NCBI RefSeq assembly: GCF_920984675.1
Contig: NZ_CAKLBV010000015.1
Location: 26,580-90,579 of the forward strand
Length of the DNA stretch: 64,000 nt
From: Methylobacterium sp. Leaf118
Lineage (GTDB): Bacteria > Pseudomonadota > Alphaproteobacteria > Rhizobiales > Beijerinckiaceae
Reading direction: 5' to 3'
Part shown: positions 29,880-41,654 of the stretch, in pieces
Numbering within the stretch: the first letter of the stretch is position 1
Layout: every line of letters starts with the position of its first letter
Notes under the pieces: model-generated
What the model saw: only the letters and a program-made list of their open reading frames with translations
Told to the model about the DNA's origin: nothing
Database searches by the model: none
Made by a program: the position numbers and the translations under genes

Positions 29880-29934
29880 CTTGCAAACCCCTTGCAAACC
29901 CGTTGCAAAGCGCCGGCAAACCCGTCGCGAACCG
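29880..29934. repeat. five phased 11-bp direct repeats upstream of zwf
   Basis: Consecutive 11-bp units with core TTGCAAACCC run through 29880-29934. Units one and two are identical (CTTGCAAACCC); the third is GTTGCAAAGCG, the fourth CCGGCAAACCC and the fifth GTCGCGAACCG. A separate TTTGCAAATCC follows at 29946. The spacing is about one helical turn, so they may be cooperative binding sites. They lie 80-135 bases upstream of the zwf start. Confidence 0.7.
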
Positions 29935-30049
29935 CCTGCGGGGGTCTTTGCAAATCCCTGGCCGACGCCGCGTGTCGGGCGCTCTCGGGCAGGGATCCGG
30001 GACGGCGCGCCGCGCGTCGGAACGAGGATGGAGCGACGCCGGGCCGCTG

Positions 30050-30469
30050 CTAGCGCCGGCTGCGGCTGCCGATCGACTGATAATCGGGGCGCTGTCCGTT
30101 GGCGGACTCCGCCTTCTCCTCCGTCGCCGTCAGCTTCGCGATCCGGTCGATGCGCACGCCGGCGTAATTGCCCCGGCGCCACGCGAGGGTGAGGCGCAGC
30201 ACGAAATCGCGTCCGACCACCTTGAGCATGAAGCTCGGCGGCAAATCCCAGGTCCCGGGCACCCCGAGCCGCGCTCCGGATTTCGAGATGTCCTTGACCG
30301 TGCAGGGGATCTCCGTCCCGTCGAACAGCCGGATCATCGCGATCCAGTTGGTCGGGACGCGCTCTTCGCGGCGCGTCACATGACCGTCGACGATCCCGTC
30401 CTGGGCGGATCCGTCCGCGGATGACGGGGGGGTTGGTTCGAGAACCATGCGTGGGAAGGCGTCCGGCAT
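30050..30469 (-). CDS. PilZ-domain protein
   Basis: 139 residues from ATG 30469 (GGGGGA upstream). It is essentially a single PilZ fold, with RREERVPTNWIAMIRLFDG at the N-side of the domain and CTVKDISKSGARLGV, the counterpart of the D/NxSxxG c-di-GMP motif. The RxxxR element is present as RREER, so c-di-GMP binding is plausible. The first 30 residues and the Arg/Ser-rich tail are probably flexible. It stands alone between zwf and a small protein gene, and its effector target is unknown. Confidence 0.82.
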   Translation of the reverse strand: MPDAFPRMVLEPTPPSSADGSAQDGIVDGHVTRREERVPTNWIAMIRLFDGTEIPCTVKDISKSGARLGVPGTWDLPPSFMLKVVGRDFVLRLTLAWRRGNYAGVRIDRIAKLTATEEKAESANGQRPDYQSIGSRSRR

Positions 30470-30799
30470 GCGTCGCGGTCCCCCGCGGTGCTTTGAGGTC
30501 AGCGTTACCGCGAAACCCTTTCCATGAGGTTGGAGGAACCCCGTCACACGCAGACGTGATCGGGGCACGCAGTCGTACCGGCGCTCCCGCACGACACCGC
30601 TCGGCTTGGCTAAACCCGGTTTCGGATCACGCCCGGCGGCCGCCCCCGGGCCCAGCAACCGTCAGCCGGCTCATCTCGCACTGCACCTAAAAAGACGGCA
30701 CAGCACACCTCGATTCCCGGCTTGCATCTTCTGAACGACAGATTAACGTACCCTCGTTCCGACGCGTTCGAAGATTGACCCCAGGCAGGGAGAGGTCCC
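30470..30799. other. divergent promoter region
   Basis: 330 bases between two divergent genes, with no coding signal recognised. A weak sigma70-like pair (TTGCAT at 30722-30727, TAACGT at 30744-30749) precedes the small gene at 30800. Confidence 0.5.
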
Positions 30800-30961
30800 A
30801 TGTCAGAGCTCATTCGCGTGAAACCGACGCAGGACGGCACCTACACAGTGTATCGTGGCGGATTGGCCCTCGTTTCCGGCCTCACCCGGCTGCAAGCCGA
30901 ACGCTACGAGGCGAACATTGCCCGCCAGCCGCGGGGTGCCTCCCTCATGGTCGCTGGCTGA
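30800..30961 (+). CDS. 53-residue small protein
   Basis: The ATG at 30800 is preceded by GGGAGAGG at ideal spacing, and the frame ends in TGA just before a strong terminator hairpin, which supports a real mini-gene. The product begins MSELIRVKPTQDGTYTVYRG and has a mixed beta/helix character (YTVYRGGLALVSGLTRLQAERYEANIA). There is no signal peptide, membrane segment or cysteine. I do not recognise a family, and its function is unknown. Confidence 0.7.
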   Translation: MSELIRVKPTQDGTYTVYRGGLALVSGLTRLQAERYEANIARQPRGASLMVAG

Positions 30962-30987
30962 TCGCCGGCAGGACCTTGCTCGAAAAG

Positions 30988-31012
30988 GGCGCGGATCCGG
31001 CGGATCCGCGCC
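30988..31012 (+). terminator. terminator between the small gene and cutA
   Basis: GGCGCGGATCCG and its perfect complement are separated by one base, flanked by AAAA on the left and CTTT on the right. It can therefore serve both convergent genes. Confidence 0.75.
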
Positions 31013-31058
31013 TTTCGCATGTCGCGACAGGTGGCCTATCCGGACAGGCGACGGCGCC

Positions 31059-31391
31059 TCAAGGTCCGTCGATTGGGCCGGTCTCCGCCGCGATCCAGGC
31101 GGCGGTGTCGGGATCGGCGCCCGCGACCGGCAGGTGCAGGATGATCGGCGTTTCGTAGGGATGGCGCGCCTTCAGGGCGGCGCCCAACGCGTCGGCGAGC
31201 CCCTCGCGGCTCTTGAGAATCGCGACGACCTCGGTCGAGCGCTCGATCGCCCCCTTCCAGGCATAGACCGACTGCATGTCAGGAATGACGTTGACGCAGG
31301 CGGCGAGTCGCGCCCGCACCAGCGCCTCGCCGATGGCGAGCGCGGTCGGGGCGTCGGGAAAGGTCGTGTAGACGAGGAGCGGTCGCTCCAT
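31059..31391 (-). CDS. cutA: CutA1 divalent-cation tolerance protein
   Basis: 110 residues, the CutA1 length. Conserved blocks are LVYTTFPDAPTALAIGEALV, LAACVNVIPDMQSVYAWKG and YETPIILHLPV. CutA forms very stable trimers and has been linked to copper tolerance in E. coli, though its biochemical role is unsettled. ATG 31391 was chosen; the longer frame upstream lies in the cutA-nadK spacer. Confidence 0.93.
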   Translation of the reverse strand: MERPLLVYTTFPDAPTALAIGEALVRARLAACVNVIPDMQSVYAWKGAIERSTEVVAILKSREGLADALGAALKARHPYETPIILHLPVAGADPDTAAWIAAETGPIDGP

Positions 31392-31489
31392 GCTATGGCT
31401 CTCCCTCGACGGGCGTCGGCAAGCGGCGGCCGGACCGCGCCGAGTGAGACCGGCTCGGCCTCCTCTCGTCAACAGGGCTGACAGCATCC

Positions 31490-32260
31490 ATGCCGCGGCG
31501 CTTTTCACGGATCGCCTTCGTGGCGAGCCCCACGCCGGAGGCACGAGAGGCCGCCGCGGCGCTGATGCGCCGCTACGACCACGTCCCGCCGGAAGAGGCC
31601 GACGTGGTGGTGGCGCTCGGCGGCGACGGGCTGATGCTGCAGGTGCTCCACCGCTTCATGGACAATCCGAAGCCGATCTACGGGATGAACCGCGGCACGG
31701 TCGGCTTCCTGATGAACGAGTTCCGGGAGGACGGCCTGCTGGAGCGACTGGAGAGCACCAAGCGCTCGACGATCCATCCGATGACTATGGTGGCGACCGA
31801 CACCGAGGGGCGCAGCCACACGGCGCGGGCGATCAACGAAGTCTACATGCTCCGCCAGACCCATCAGACCGCCAAGCTCAAGGTCTCGGTGGACGAGCAT
31901 GTGCGCCTGCCCGAACTCATCGCCGACGGCATCCTGGCGGCGACGCCCGCGGGCTCGACCGCCTACAACCTGTCGGTCGGCGGCCCGATCCTGCCGCTCA
32001 ACGCGCAATTGCTGGCGCTGACCCCGATCTCGGCCTTCCGTCCCCGGCGCTGGCGCGGCGCGCTCCTGCCGAACTACGCCCGCATCCGCATCGACGTGAT
32101 CGACGCGACCTACCGGCCGGTGGCGGCGGTGGCCGACCACACCGAGTTCCGCCGGGTCTGCACCGTCGAGACCTGGCTCGACCACGCCACCACCCTCGTC
32201 CTGCTGCACGATCCCGGCCACAGCCTGGAAGAGCGCATCCTGCGCGAGCAGTTCGGCTGA
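31490..32260 (+). CDS. nadK: NAD kinase
   Basis: This enzyme phosphorylates NAD to NADP with ATP or polyphosphate. It has 256 residues, matching the short alphaproteobacterial form. The GGDG motif is at residues 44-47, followed by MNRGTVGFLMNEF, the NE pair in AINEVYML and the GILAATPAGSTAYNLSVGGP nucleotide-binding block. The ATG at 31490 is the first start. The gene is divergent from cutA. Confidence 0.95.
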   Translation: MPRRFSRIAFVASPTPEAREAAAALMRRYDHVPPEEADVVVALGGDGLMLQVLHRFMDNPKPIYGMNRGTVGFLMNEFREDGLLERLESTKRSTIHPMTMVATDTEGRSHTARAINEVYMLRQTHQTAKLKVSVDEHVRLPELIADGILAATPAGSTAYNLSVGGPILPLNAQLLALTPISAFRPRRWRGALLPNYARIRIDVIDATYRPVAAVADHTEFRRVCTVETWLDHATTLVLLHDPGHSLEERILREQFG

Positions 32261-32324
32261 GCAGGGCTCCGGGCCACGAGGCCCGCACGCCGCCGCGGCC
32301 GGCCGGAACCGCCGCCGGCGGGGC

Positions 32325-32393
32325 GCCGCGGCTCAGGGCACATCCGCGCCGCGGCTCAGGGCACATCCGCGCCGCGGCTCAGGGCACGTCCGC
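32325..32393. repeat. three 23-bp tandem repeats over the LuxR gene stop
   Basis: The unit GCCGCGGCTCAGGGCACATCCGC occurs exactly twice, with a third copy differing by one base. The third copy (32371-32393) holds the last codons and stop of the regulator gene at 32379; the other two lie downstream of it. It looks like slippage duplication of a gene end. Confidence 0.8.
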
Positions 32394-33455
32394 GGCGCGG
32401 CTGCCCTTGAGGAGCGCGACGAGCTGGCTCTGCTGGTGCGTGCCCGTCTTGCGCAGCACGGCCTCCAGATAGGAGCGGGCGGTGCTCAGGCGCAGGGATT
32501 CCGCCACGGCGGCCTCCTTGAGCGAGCGTCCGGAGGCGAGGGCCGCGGCGAGTCGCGCCTCCTTCGCGGTGAGGTCGAACAATCCGCGCAGCAGGGTGAG
32601 ATTCGGGACGTTCTCATCCGGGCCGACCGGCGTGACGACGAGGAGGGTGGTGCCGCCGAACACGTCGTGGGCCGCGCCGCGCACCGGCATCACGTGGGCG
32701 ATCGTCGGCCCGCGCTCCTCGGCGCCCGGCAGCGGGATCGAGCGGGACGCCTGCGCGCGCTCCGCGGACTCGACCGCCTCGCGCAACAGGGCATCGGCCG
32801 GCGGATGCGCGAGCATCAGCCGCCCATGGGCCGCCGGCAGCACCTCCGGGAGACGGTCGAGGAGCCCGTTGGTGGTGAGGGCCCGGCCGCCCGGGCCGAG
32901 GACGGCGCCGGGAAGCCCGAGCGCCTCGAGGGTCGTGACGGCGGCGCGGGCCCGCTCCAGGCCGAGGCGGGCGGCGATCAGGGCGGCGCGGGCGAGATGG
33001 GGGCGCAGGCCGTCCAGCATCGCGACCGCGTCCGGGGGATGCCGGCCCTGGTCGAGGCGGCGCTCGAAGGTGAGGCCGACCATCTCGCCCGTGGGCATCG
33101 GGATCAGGGTCGCGAGCTGAGCGCCGAGGCCGATCCGCTCCAGGATCGCCACGACCGGATCGCGGGCGATCTGCGCGGGCGTCAGGCAATCGACGGTGTG
33201 GACGAAGCCGGCGAGATCCTGCGCGGCGATGGCCCGGGGGCGCTCGCAGGTCCGCCACTGGCCGCGGGCGATGTAGTCCCCGAGGGCGTCGCGGACCGTG
33301 TCGGTCGCGGTCCACAGAGGCGATTGCCCGCCCTTGAGGATCTGGAGCGCCCCGCTCGCCGAGCCGGAGCGCGCGCCGATCTCCTCGAGAATCGGCGGCC
33401 ACAGCTCGGGGAAGAAGGCGGCCTCGTAGGCCCGGTCGATCAGATCCTCGTGCAT
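32379..33455 (-). CDS. LuxR-family transcriptional regulator
   Basis: 358 residues with a C-terminal LuxR helix-turn-helix (DLTAKEARLAAALASGRSLKEAAVAESLRLSTARSYLEAVLRKTG). The N-terminal 200 residues have no receiver signature (no phospho-Asp motif). They begin MHEDLIDRAYEAAFFPELWPPILEEI, as in orphan LuxR regulators with an unknown sensory domain. It is monocistronic, and no ligand can be inferred. Confidence 0.85.
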   Translation of the reverse strand: MHEDLIDRAYEAAFFPELWPPILEEIGARSGSASGALQILKGGQSPLWTATDTVRDALGDYIARGQWRTCERPRAIAAQDLAGFVHTVDCLTPAQIARDPVVAILERIGLGAQLATLIPMPTGEMVGLTFERRLDQGRHPPDAVAMLDGLRPHLARAALIAARLGLERARAAVTTLEALGLPGAVLGPGGRALTTNGLLDRLPEVLPAAHGRLMLAHPPADALLREAVESAERAQASRSIPLPGAEERGPTIAHVMPVRGAAHDVFGGTTLLVVTPVGPDENVPNLTLLRGLFDLTAKEARLAAALASGRSLKEAAVAESLRLSTARSYLEAVLRKTGTHQQSQLVALLKGSRAADVP

Positions 33456-33541
33456 CGCCGCGCTCCGTCGGCGCTCAGGCCCGAACGGAGGGCCGCAAGC
33501 AGGCCCACACCGTAGCGCAGGAGCCAGCGCGCGCAGCCCCC

Positions 33542-34945
33542 TCAGGGGTTGCGCAGCGCCGGGACGGTCTTGGGCGAGCCGAGGTCGTAGGTCCGGTTGC
33601 GCAGGGGATCGAGGCGCGTTCCCTCGGAAGCGTCGAAGGCGCGGGGGCGCTGGCCCGTGCCGCCCTCGACGGTCGCGCCGTCGAGGGCCAGGGCGGAGTT
33701 CGATCCCGGGGCGTAGGCCGAGGCCCGGCCGGGGGTCGCCGCAGGCTGGCCCGCATTCGGGTCGGCGGTGTTCGGATCGACCTTGTCGACGGCGCCGCCG
33801 TCCGGCTGCGGCGCCTGCTGGCGGGCCCGCTCGACCTGGCGCCAGCGGGTCACGTTGCGCTGGTGTCCCTCGAGGGTGTCGGAGAAGGCGTGGCCGCCGG
33901 TGCCGTCGGCGACGAAGAACAAGTCCCTGGTGCGCGAGGGGTTGGCGACCGCCTCCAGCGCCGCCCGGCCCGGATTGGCGATCGGGCCCGGGGGCAGGCC
34001 CTCGATCACATAGGTGTTGTAGGGCGTCGGCCGGTCGATCTCCGAGCGCAGGATGCCGCGCCCGAGGGTGCCGCGGCCGCCGACGAGGCCGTAGACGATA
34101 GTCGGGTCGGATTGCAGCTTCATCCGCTTCTGGAGGCGGTTGACGAACACCCCCGCGACCCGCGGGCGCTCGTCGGCCCGGCCGGTCTCCTTCTCGACGA
34201 TGGAGGCGAGCGTCACCATCTCGGCCGGCGTCTTGACCGGAACCTCGGGGCTGCGGCGCTGCCAGATCTGGTTGAGCACCTCGCGCTGCTTGGCCCGCAT
34301 CAGGTTGAGGATCTGCTGGCGGGTGGCGCCGCGCTCGAACTTGTAGGTGTCCGGCAGAAGCGAGCCCTCGGGCGGGGTCTCGGCGACCTCGCCAAACAGA
34401 ACGTCGTTGTCGTTCAGCCGCGCCACGATCTGCTCCGAGGTCAGCCCCTCGGGGAAGGTGATGGCGTGCTGGACCTGACGGCCGTTGACCAGGGTCTCGA
34501 TCGTGTCCTTCACGCTGGCATGGGCCTTGAAGACGTATTCGCCATGCTTGAGCGGGCCGCGACCGCCGAATCGGGCGGCGAGCTCGAACAGGTTGGGATG
34601 GTCGATCACGCCCTCGCGGGCCAGGATCGCCCCGATCTCGGAGGTGCCGCTGCGATTGGGGATGACCACGACCTTGTCGGCGGAGAGCGGGCCGGGCTCG
34701 CTGGCCTGCCGGTTGAACAGCGTGACCCCGACCATCACGCCCAGGGCGGCGATGACCGCGAGGGTCAGGAAGCCGCTGATGGTGGCGGCGAGGCCACCGC
34801 GGCGGCGCTCGGGTCGCTCGGGCGGGGGCGGCGCCGCCGTGGGCTTCAGGGCCTCGCTCGGGCTGCGCGGGGACGGCCGGTTCGGCAGCGACGTCTCCTC
34901 GGGAGCGGGCGGCGGCGGAGGCGGCGCTTGTCGTCTGCGGAACAT
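33542..34945 (-). CDS. mltG: endolytic murein transglycosylase MltG
   Basis: MltG cuts nascent glycan strands at the inner membrane. This copy has 467 residues: a proline-rich cytoplasmic start (1-50), one membrane segment (about 54-74, GFLTLAVIAALGVMVGVTLF), a LysM-like part and the YceG/MltG domain with the catalytic glutamate in LASIVEKETG and the block SEIDRPTPYNTYVIEGLPPGPI. About 90 C-terminal residues rich in Ala/Pro/Asn appear disordered. ATG 34945 is preferred over a GTG 7 codons upstream. Downstream of fabF, it is in its usual alphaproteobacterial place. Confidence 0.94.
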   Translation of the reverse strand: MFRRRQAPPPPPPAPEETSLPNRPSPRSPSEALKPTAAPPPPERPERRRGGLAATISGFLTLAVIAALGVMVGVTLFNRQASEPGPLSADKVVVIPNRSGTSEIGAILAREGVIDHPNLFELAARFGGRGPLKHGEYVFKAHASVKDTIETLVNGRQVQHAITFPEGLTSEQIVARLNDNDVLFGEVAETPPEGSLLPDTYKFERGATRQQILNLMRAKQREVLNQIWQRRSPEVPVKTPAEMVTLASIVEKETGRADERPRVAGVFVNRLQKRMKLQSDPTIVYGLVGGRGTLGRGILRSEIDRPTPYNTYVIEGLPPGPIANPGRAALEAVANPSRTRDLFFVADGTGGHAFSDTLEGHQRNVTRWRQVERARQQAPQPDGGAVDKVDPNTADPNAGQPAATPGRASAYAPGSNSALALDGATVEGGTGQRPRAFDASEGTRLDPLRNRTYDLGSPKTVPALRNP

Positions 34946-35148
34946 CGGGACCCTGCTGTCAACCACGCGCGGCCCCAGCGGGCCCGGCGCCGGACGGCCC
35001 GGGCTGCGAGGCTCCGGGTCGGCGGCGCATGTCGTGTCGGAATCCTTATGCGGTTTTGTGGCGAAATGGCGTTGAGGCGGACCTTTGACGGTCCGGGCCG
35101 TGCCTCAGAGCGCAGGCATTGCGCCGGCGCGGACGCCGCCGTTCGGGC

Positions 35149-36411
<1,263 letters not shown>

Positions 36412-36508
36412 ATGCCCGTTCCCGACCGATCCGCTGTCACGACAACCGTTGTCCGTTCGTCGGCGTGCGGGGTCCATCGACCCCGCCCGCACGTCCACGC
36501 CCGAAGGG

Positions 36509-36745
36509 TCAGGCGGAGTTCTTCTCCAGGAACTTGACCGCGTCGCCGACCGTCTGGATGGTCTCGGCCGCGTCGTCCGGGATCTCGACGTTGAACTCCT
36601 CCTCGAACGCCATCACCAGCTCGACAGTGTCGAGGCTGTCGGCGCCGAGATCGTCGATGAAGTTGGAGGCCTCGGTGACCTTCTCCGGCTCGACACCCAG
36701 GTGCTCGACGACGATCTTCTTCACGCGCTCGGCGATATCGCTCAT
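36509..36745 (-). CDS. acpP: acyl carrier protein
   Basis: 78 residues, acidic. Ser37 in [11 protein letters not shown] is the phosphopantetheine attachment site. The protein is the fatty-acid carrier used by FabD, FabG and FabF, encoded on either side. Confidence 0.98.
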   Translation of the reverse strand: MSDIAERVKKIVVEHLGVEPEKVTEASNFIDDLGADSLDTVELVMAFEEEFNVEIPDDAAETIQTVGDAVKFLEKNSA

Positions 36746-37005
36746 CGTTCTTGGTCCTCGTCTTCTTCGATCGTAGTGGTAAGTGCTTTGGACGAAAGCG
36801 CCGTGGCCGCCTTCCCGCTTCCGGGGGTTTTGTGGTCGGCCGGTGTTCGATCGCGCGTGGTTTGGAAAGCCGCAACCCGCTGAACCGTCAACTCCCCTGC
36901 ACGGCTGAGCCGGGTGTTAACACAGGGTTTCCGCGCTGGCGAGGGGCGGTTCAGAAACCGTTCAGAGGCGTGGTTTTCCGGTCAGAAACCCTGTTTGCGG
37001 ACGGG

Positions 37006-37746
37006 TCAGATCATCGCCATCCCGCCGTTCACGTGCAGCGTCTGACCGGTGACGTAGCCCGCTTCCTCCGAGGCGAGGTAGACCGCCGCCGCGCCGATCT
37101 CGGCGCCCGTCCCGAGGCGCCCGGCGGGGACCCGGGTCAGGATGGTCTCGCGCTGCTTCTCGTTGAGCGCGTCGGTCATGGCCGAGGCGATGAAGCCGGG
37201 CGCGATGCAGTTGACGGTGATGTTGCGGGTGGCGACCTCGGAGGCGAGCGCCTTGGTCATGCCCACCAGGCCGGCCTTGGCCGCCGCGTAATTGCCCTGG
37301 CCGGGATTGCCGGTGGTGCCGACGACCGAACCGATGCCGATGATGCGGCCGTAGCGGCGCTTCATCATGCCCCTGAGGGCCGCTCGCGAGAGCCGGAACG
37401 CGGCGGTGAGGTTGACGTTGAGCACCGCCTCCCACTCCTCGTCCTTCATCCGCATGAAGAGGTTGTCGCGGGTGATGCCGGCATTGTTGACGAGGATGTC
37501 GAGCCCGCCGAGCGCCGATTCGGCCGCCGGCAGCAGCGCCTCGACGGCGTCCTTGTCGGCGAGGTTCGCCTCCAGCACCGCGACCCGCTCGCCGCCGAGC
37601 TCGGCCGCGACCTCGTCGAGGACGCTCCGGCGGGTGCCCGACAGGGCGACATGGGCGCCCTGGGCGTGCAGCGCCCGGGCGATGGCCCCGCCGAGGCCGC
37701 CGGTCGCGCCGGTCACGAGGGCCTTGCGGCCGGTCAGATCGAACAT
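37006..37746 (-). CDS. fabG: 3-oxoacyl-ACP reductase FabG
   Basis: A short-chain dehydrogenase of 246 residues that reduces beta-ketoacyl-ACP with NADPH. The cofactor motif is TGATGGLGGAIAR, with NNAG at mid-chain, the catalytic Ser in GIGSVVG, and the Y-x3-K pair in NYAAAKAG. The C-terminus HVNGGMAMI is typical. It lies between fabD (19 bases upstream) and acpP; the 260-base gap to acpP probably holds an acpP promoter. Confidence 0.97.
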   Translation of the reverse strand: MFDLTGRKALVTGATGGLGGAIARALHAQGAHVALSGTRRSVLDEVAAELGGERVAVLEANLADKDAVEALLPAAESALGGLDILVNNAGITRDNLFMRMKDEEWEAVLNVNLTAAFRLSRAALRGMMKRRYGRIIGIGSVVGTTGNPGQGNYAAAKAGLVGMTKALASEVATRNITVNCIAPGFIASAMTDALNEKQRETILTRVPAGRLGTGAEIGAAAVYLASEEAGYVTGQTLHVNGGMAMI

Positions 37747-37766
37747 GGGCTCACCTCGGGATGGGG

Positions 37767-38699
37767 TCAGGCGTAGGCCGCGACATCGTCGGGCGTGCCG
37801 ATGGCGGTGGCGGTCGCGGACGGCGCGATCCGCTTGACGAGACCGGTCAGCACCTTGCCGGCGCCGAGTTCGTGGAAGCGGTCGACGCCCGCCTCCGCCA
37901 TGGCGGCGACGCTCTCGCTCCAGCGCACGGTGCCGGTGACCTGGGCCACCAGCGCCTCGCGGATCGCCTCCGGATCCGTGAGCGGGCTCGCGGTGACGTT
38001 GGCGTAGACCGGGATGGCGGGCGCGTGCATCGTCACGGCGGCCAGCGCCTTGTGCATGGCCTCGGCGGCCGGCGCCATCAGGGCGCAGTGGAACGGGGCG
38101 GACACGTTCAGCAGCACGGCGCGGCGCACCCCGCGCGTCTGCGCCAGGGTCATCGCCCGCTCGACCGCCTCCCGGTGGCCCGACAGCACGACCTGCCCGG
38201 CGCCGTTGTCGTTGGCGACGCCGCAGACCAGGCCCTCGGCGGCCTCCTCGGCGATGGCGCGGGCGGTGGCGAGGTCAGGTCCGATCAGGGCGGCCATGGC
38301 GCCGATGCCGGGGGCGACGGCCCGCTGCATCGCCTCGCCGCGGATGCGCAGGAGGCGGGCGGTGTCGGCGATCGAGAGGGTGCCGGCGGCGGCAAGTGCC
38401 GAATACTCGCCCAGCGAATGGCCAGCGACGAAGGTGGCGTCGCGGGCGAGATCGAGGCCGCGCTCGGCCTGCAGCACCCGCAGAACCGCGAGGCTCGCCG
38501 CCATCAGCGCCGGCTGGGCATTGGCGGTCAGGGTCAGTTCCTCGACCGGCCCCTCGAACATCAGCCGCGACAGGTCCTGGCCCAGGGCCTCGTCGACCTC
38601 GGCGAAGACCGCTCGGGCGGCCGGGTGGGTCTCGAACAGGGCCTTGCCCATGCCGACGGCCTGGCTGCCCTGTCCCGGAAAGATGAAGGCTCGCGTCAT
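37767..38699 (-). CDS. fabD: malonyl-CoA:ACP transacylase FabD
   Basis: This enzyme loads malonate onto ACP. It has 310 residues. The N-terminus FIFPGQGSQAVGMGK, the nucleophile Ser95 in GHSLGEYSAL and the catalytic His in APFHCALM are all present. ATG 38699 is the only start consistent with the family; the very long open frame upstream is a shadow. It is the first gene of fabD-fabG-acpP-fabF-mltG. Confidence 0.96.
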   Translation of the reverse strand: MTRAFIFPGQGSQAVGMGKALFETHPAARAVFAEVDEALGQDLSRLMFEGPVEELTLTANAQPALMAASLAVLRVLQAERGLDLARDATFVAGHSLGEYSALAAAGTLSIADTARLLRIRGEAMQRAVAPGIGAMAALIGPDLATARAIAEEAAEGLVCGVANDNGAGQVVLSGHREAVERAMTLAQTRGVRRAVLLNVSAPFHCALMAPAAEAMHKALAAVTMHAPAIPVYANVTASPLTDPEAIREALVAQVTGTVRWSESVAAMAEAGVDRFHELGAGKVLTGLVKRIAPSATATAIGTPDDVAAYA

Positions 38700-39076
38700 G
38701 ACGCCCCGTGGCCCGTGCGGCCGGAGCGGCGGCCCCGGCGGATCAAGGTGCGGCGGACTGGCATCGCGGATCGCAGGTGTCAACGATGCGGCGCACAACA
38801 CGCCCCATCCGTCACTCCTCCGCCTGATGCGCCGTCCCGGATCCCGCCTCCAGAACGAGGTTCTCCGACCTCTTGCCGCTTCGCCGTCCGCCGAAAGCCG
38901 GCGCCCCCCCGTCGGGACGCGGCTCCTGGCCTGCCAGGACGCGGCCTCGGCGTGCGCATGAATGCGAGGCGCGGCGGGACGTCGAAAGCGGAAGGGTCCC
39001 GGCCAAGCCGCTCGGCGATGGGACGGCTCATGTCCCCGACCCTCCGCGAGGCCGTCAACCCTCCGGCGAGGCCGCC
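38700..39076. other. intergenic region upstream of fabD
   Basis: 377 bases between fabD and the upstream sensor kinase. A 92-codon minus-strand frame spans part of it, but the composition (Arg/Gly/Pro only) and the lack of any motif argue against a gene. It presumably contains the fabD promoter. Confidence 0.4.
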
Positions 39077-41458
<2,382 letters not shown>

Positions 41459-41654
41459 ATCGGAACCTCGCGTGAAATCGGAAAATCGATCCGAGCGGGA
41501 TCTCACCGGCCGGTCCGAATCGTATTCATATTGAGCATCGCGGGGCCCCGTTTGTCCACGTCCATTTTCGCCGGAATGGTTGACGAGCGGGGTCCGCGCG
41601 GGGTGTGCGGCCGCGCGGCCGATTCTCGAAAGACGATTTGGAGCAAGGGTTTAG

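Noticed and set aside
29880..29957. CRISPR-like array upstream of zwf
   Set aside because: Units are 11 bp and contiguous without spacers, so they are tandem binding-site-like repeats, not CRISPR.
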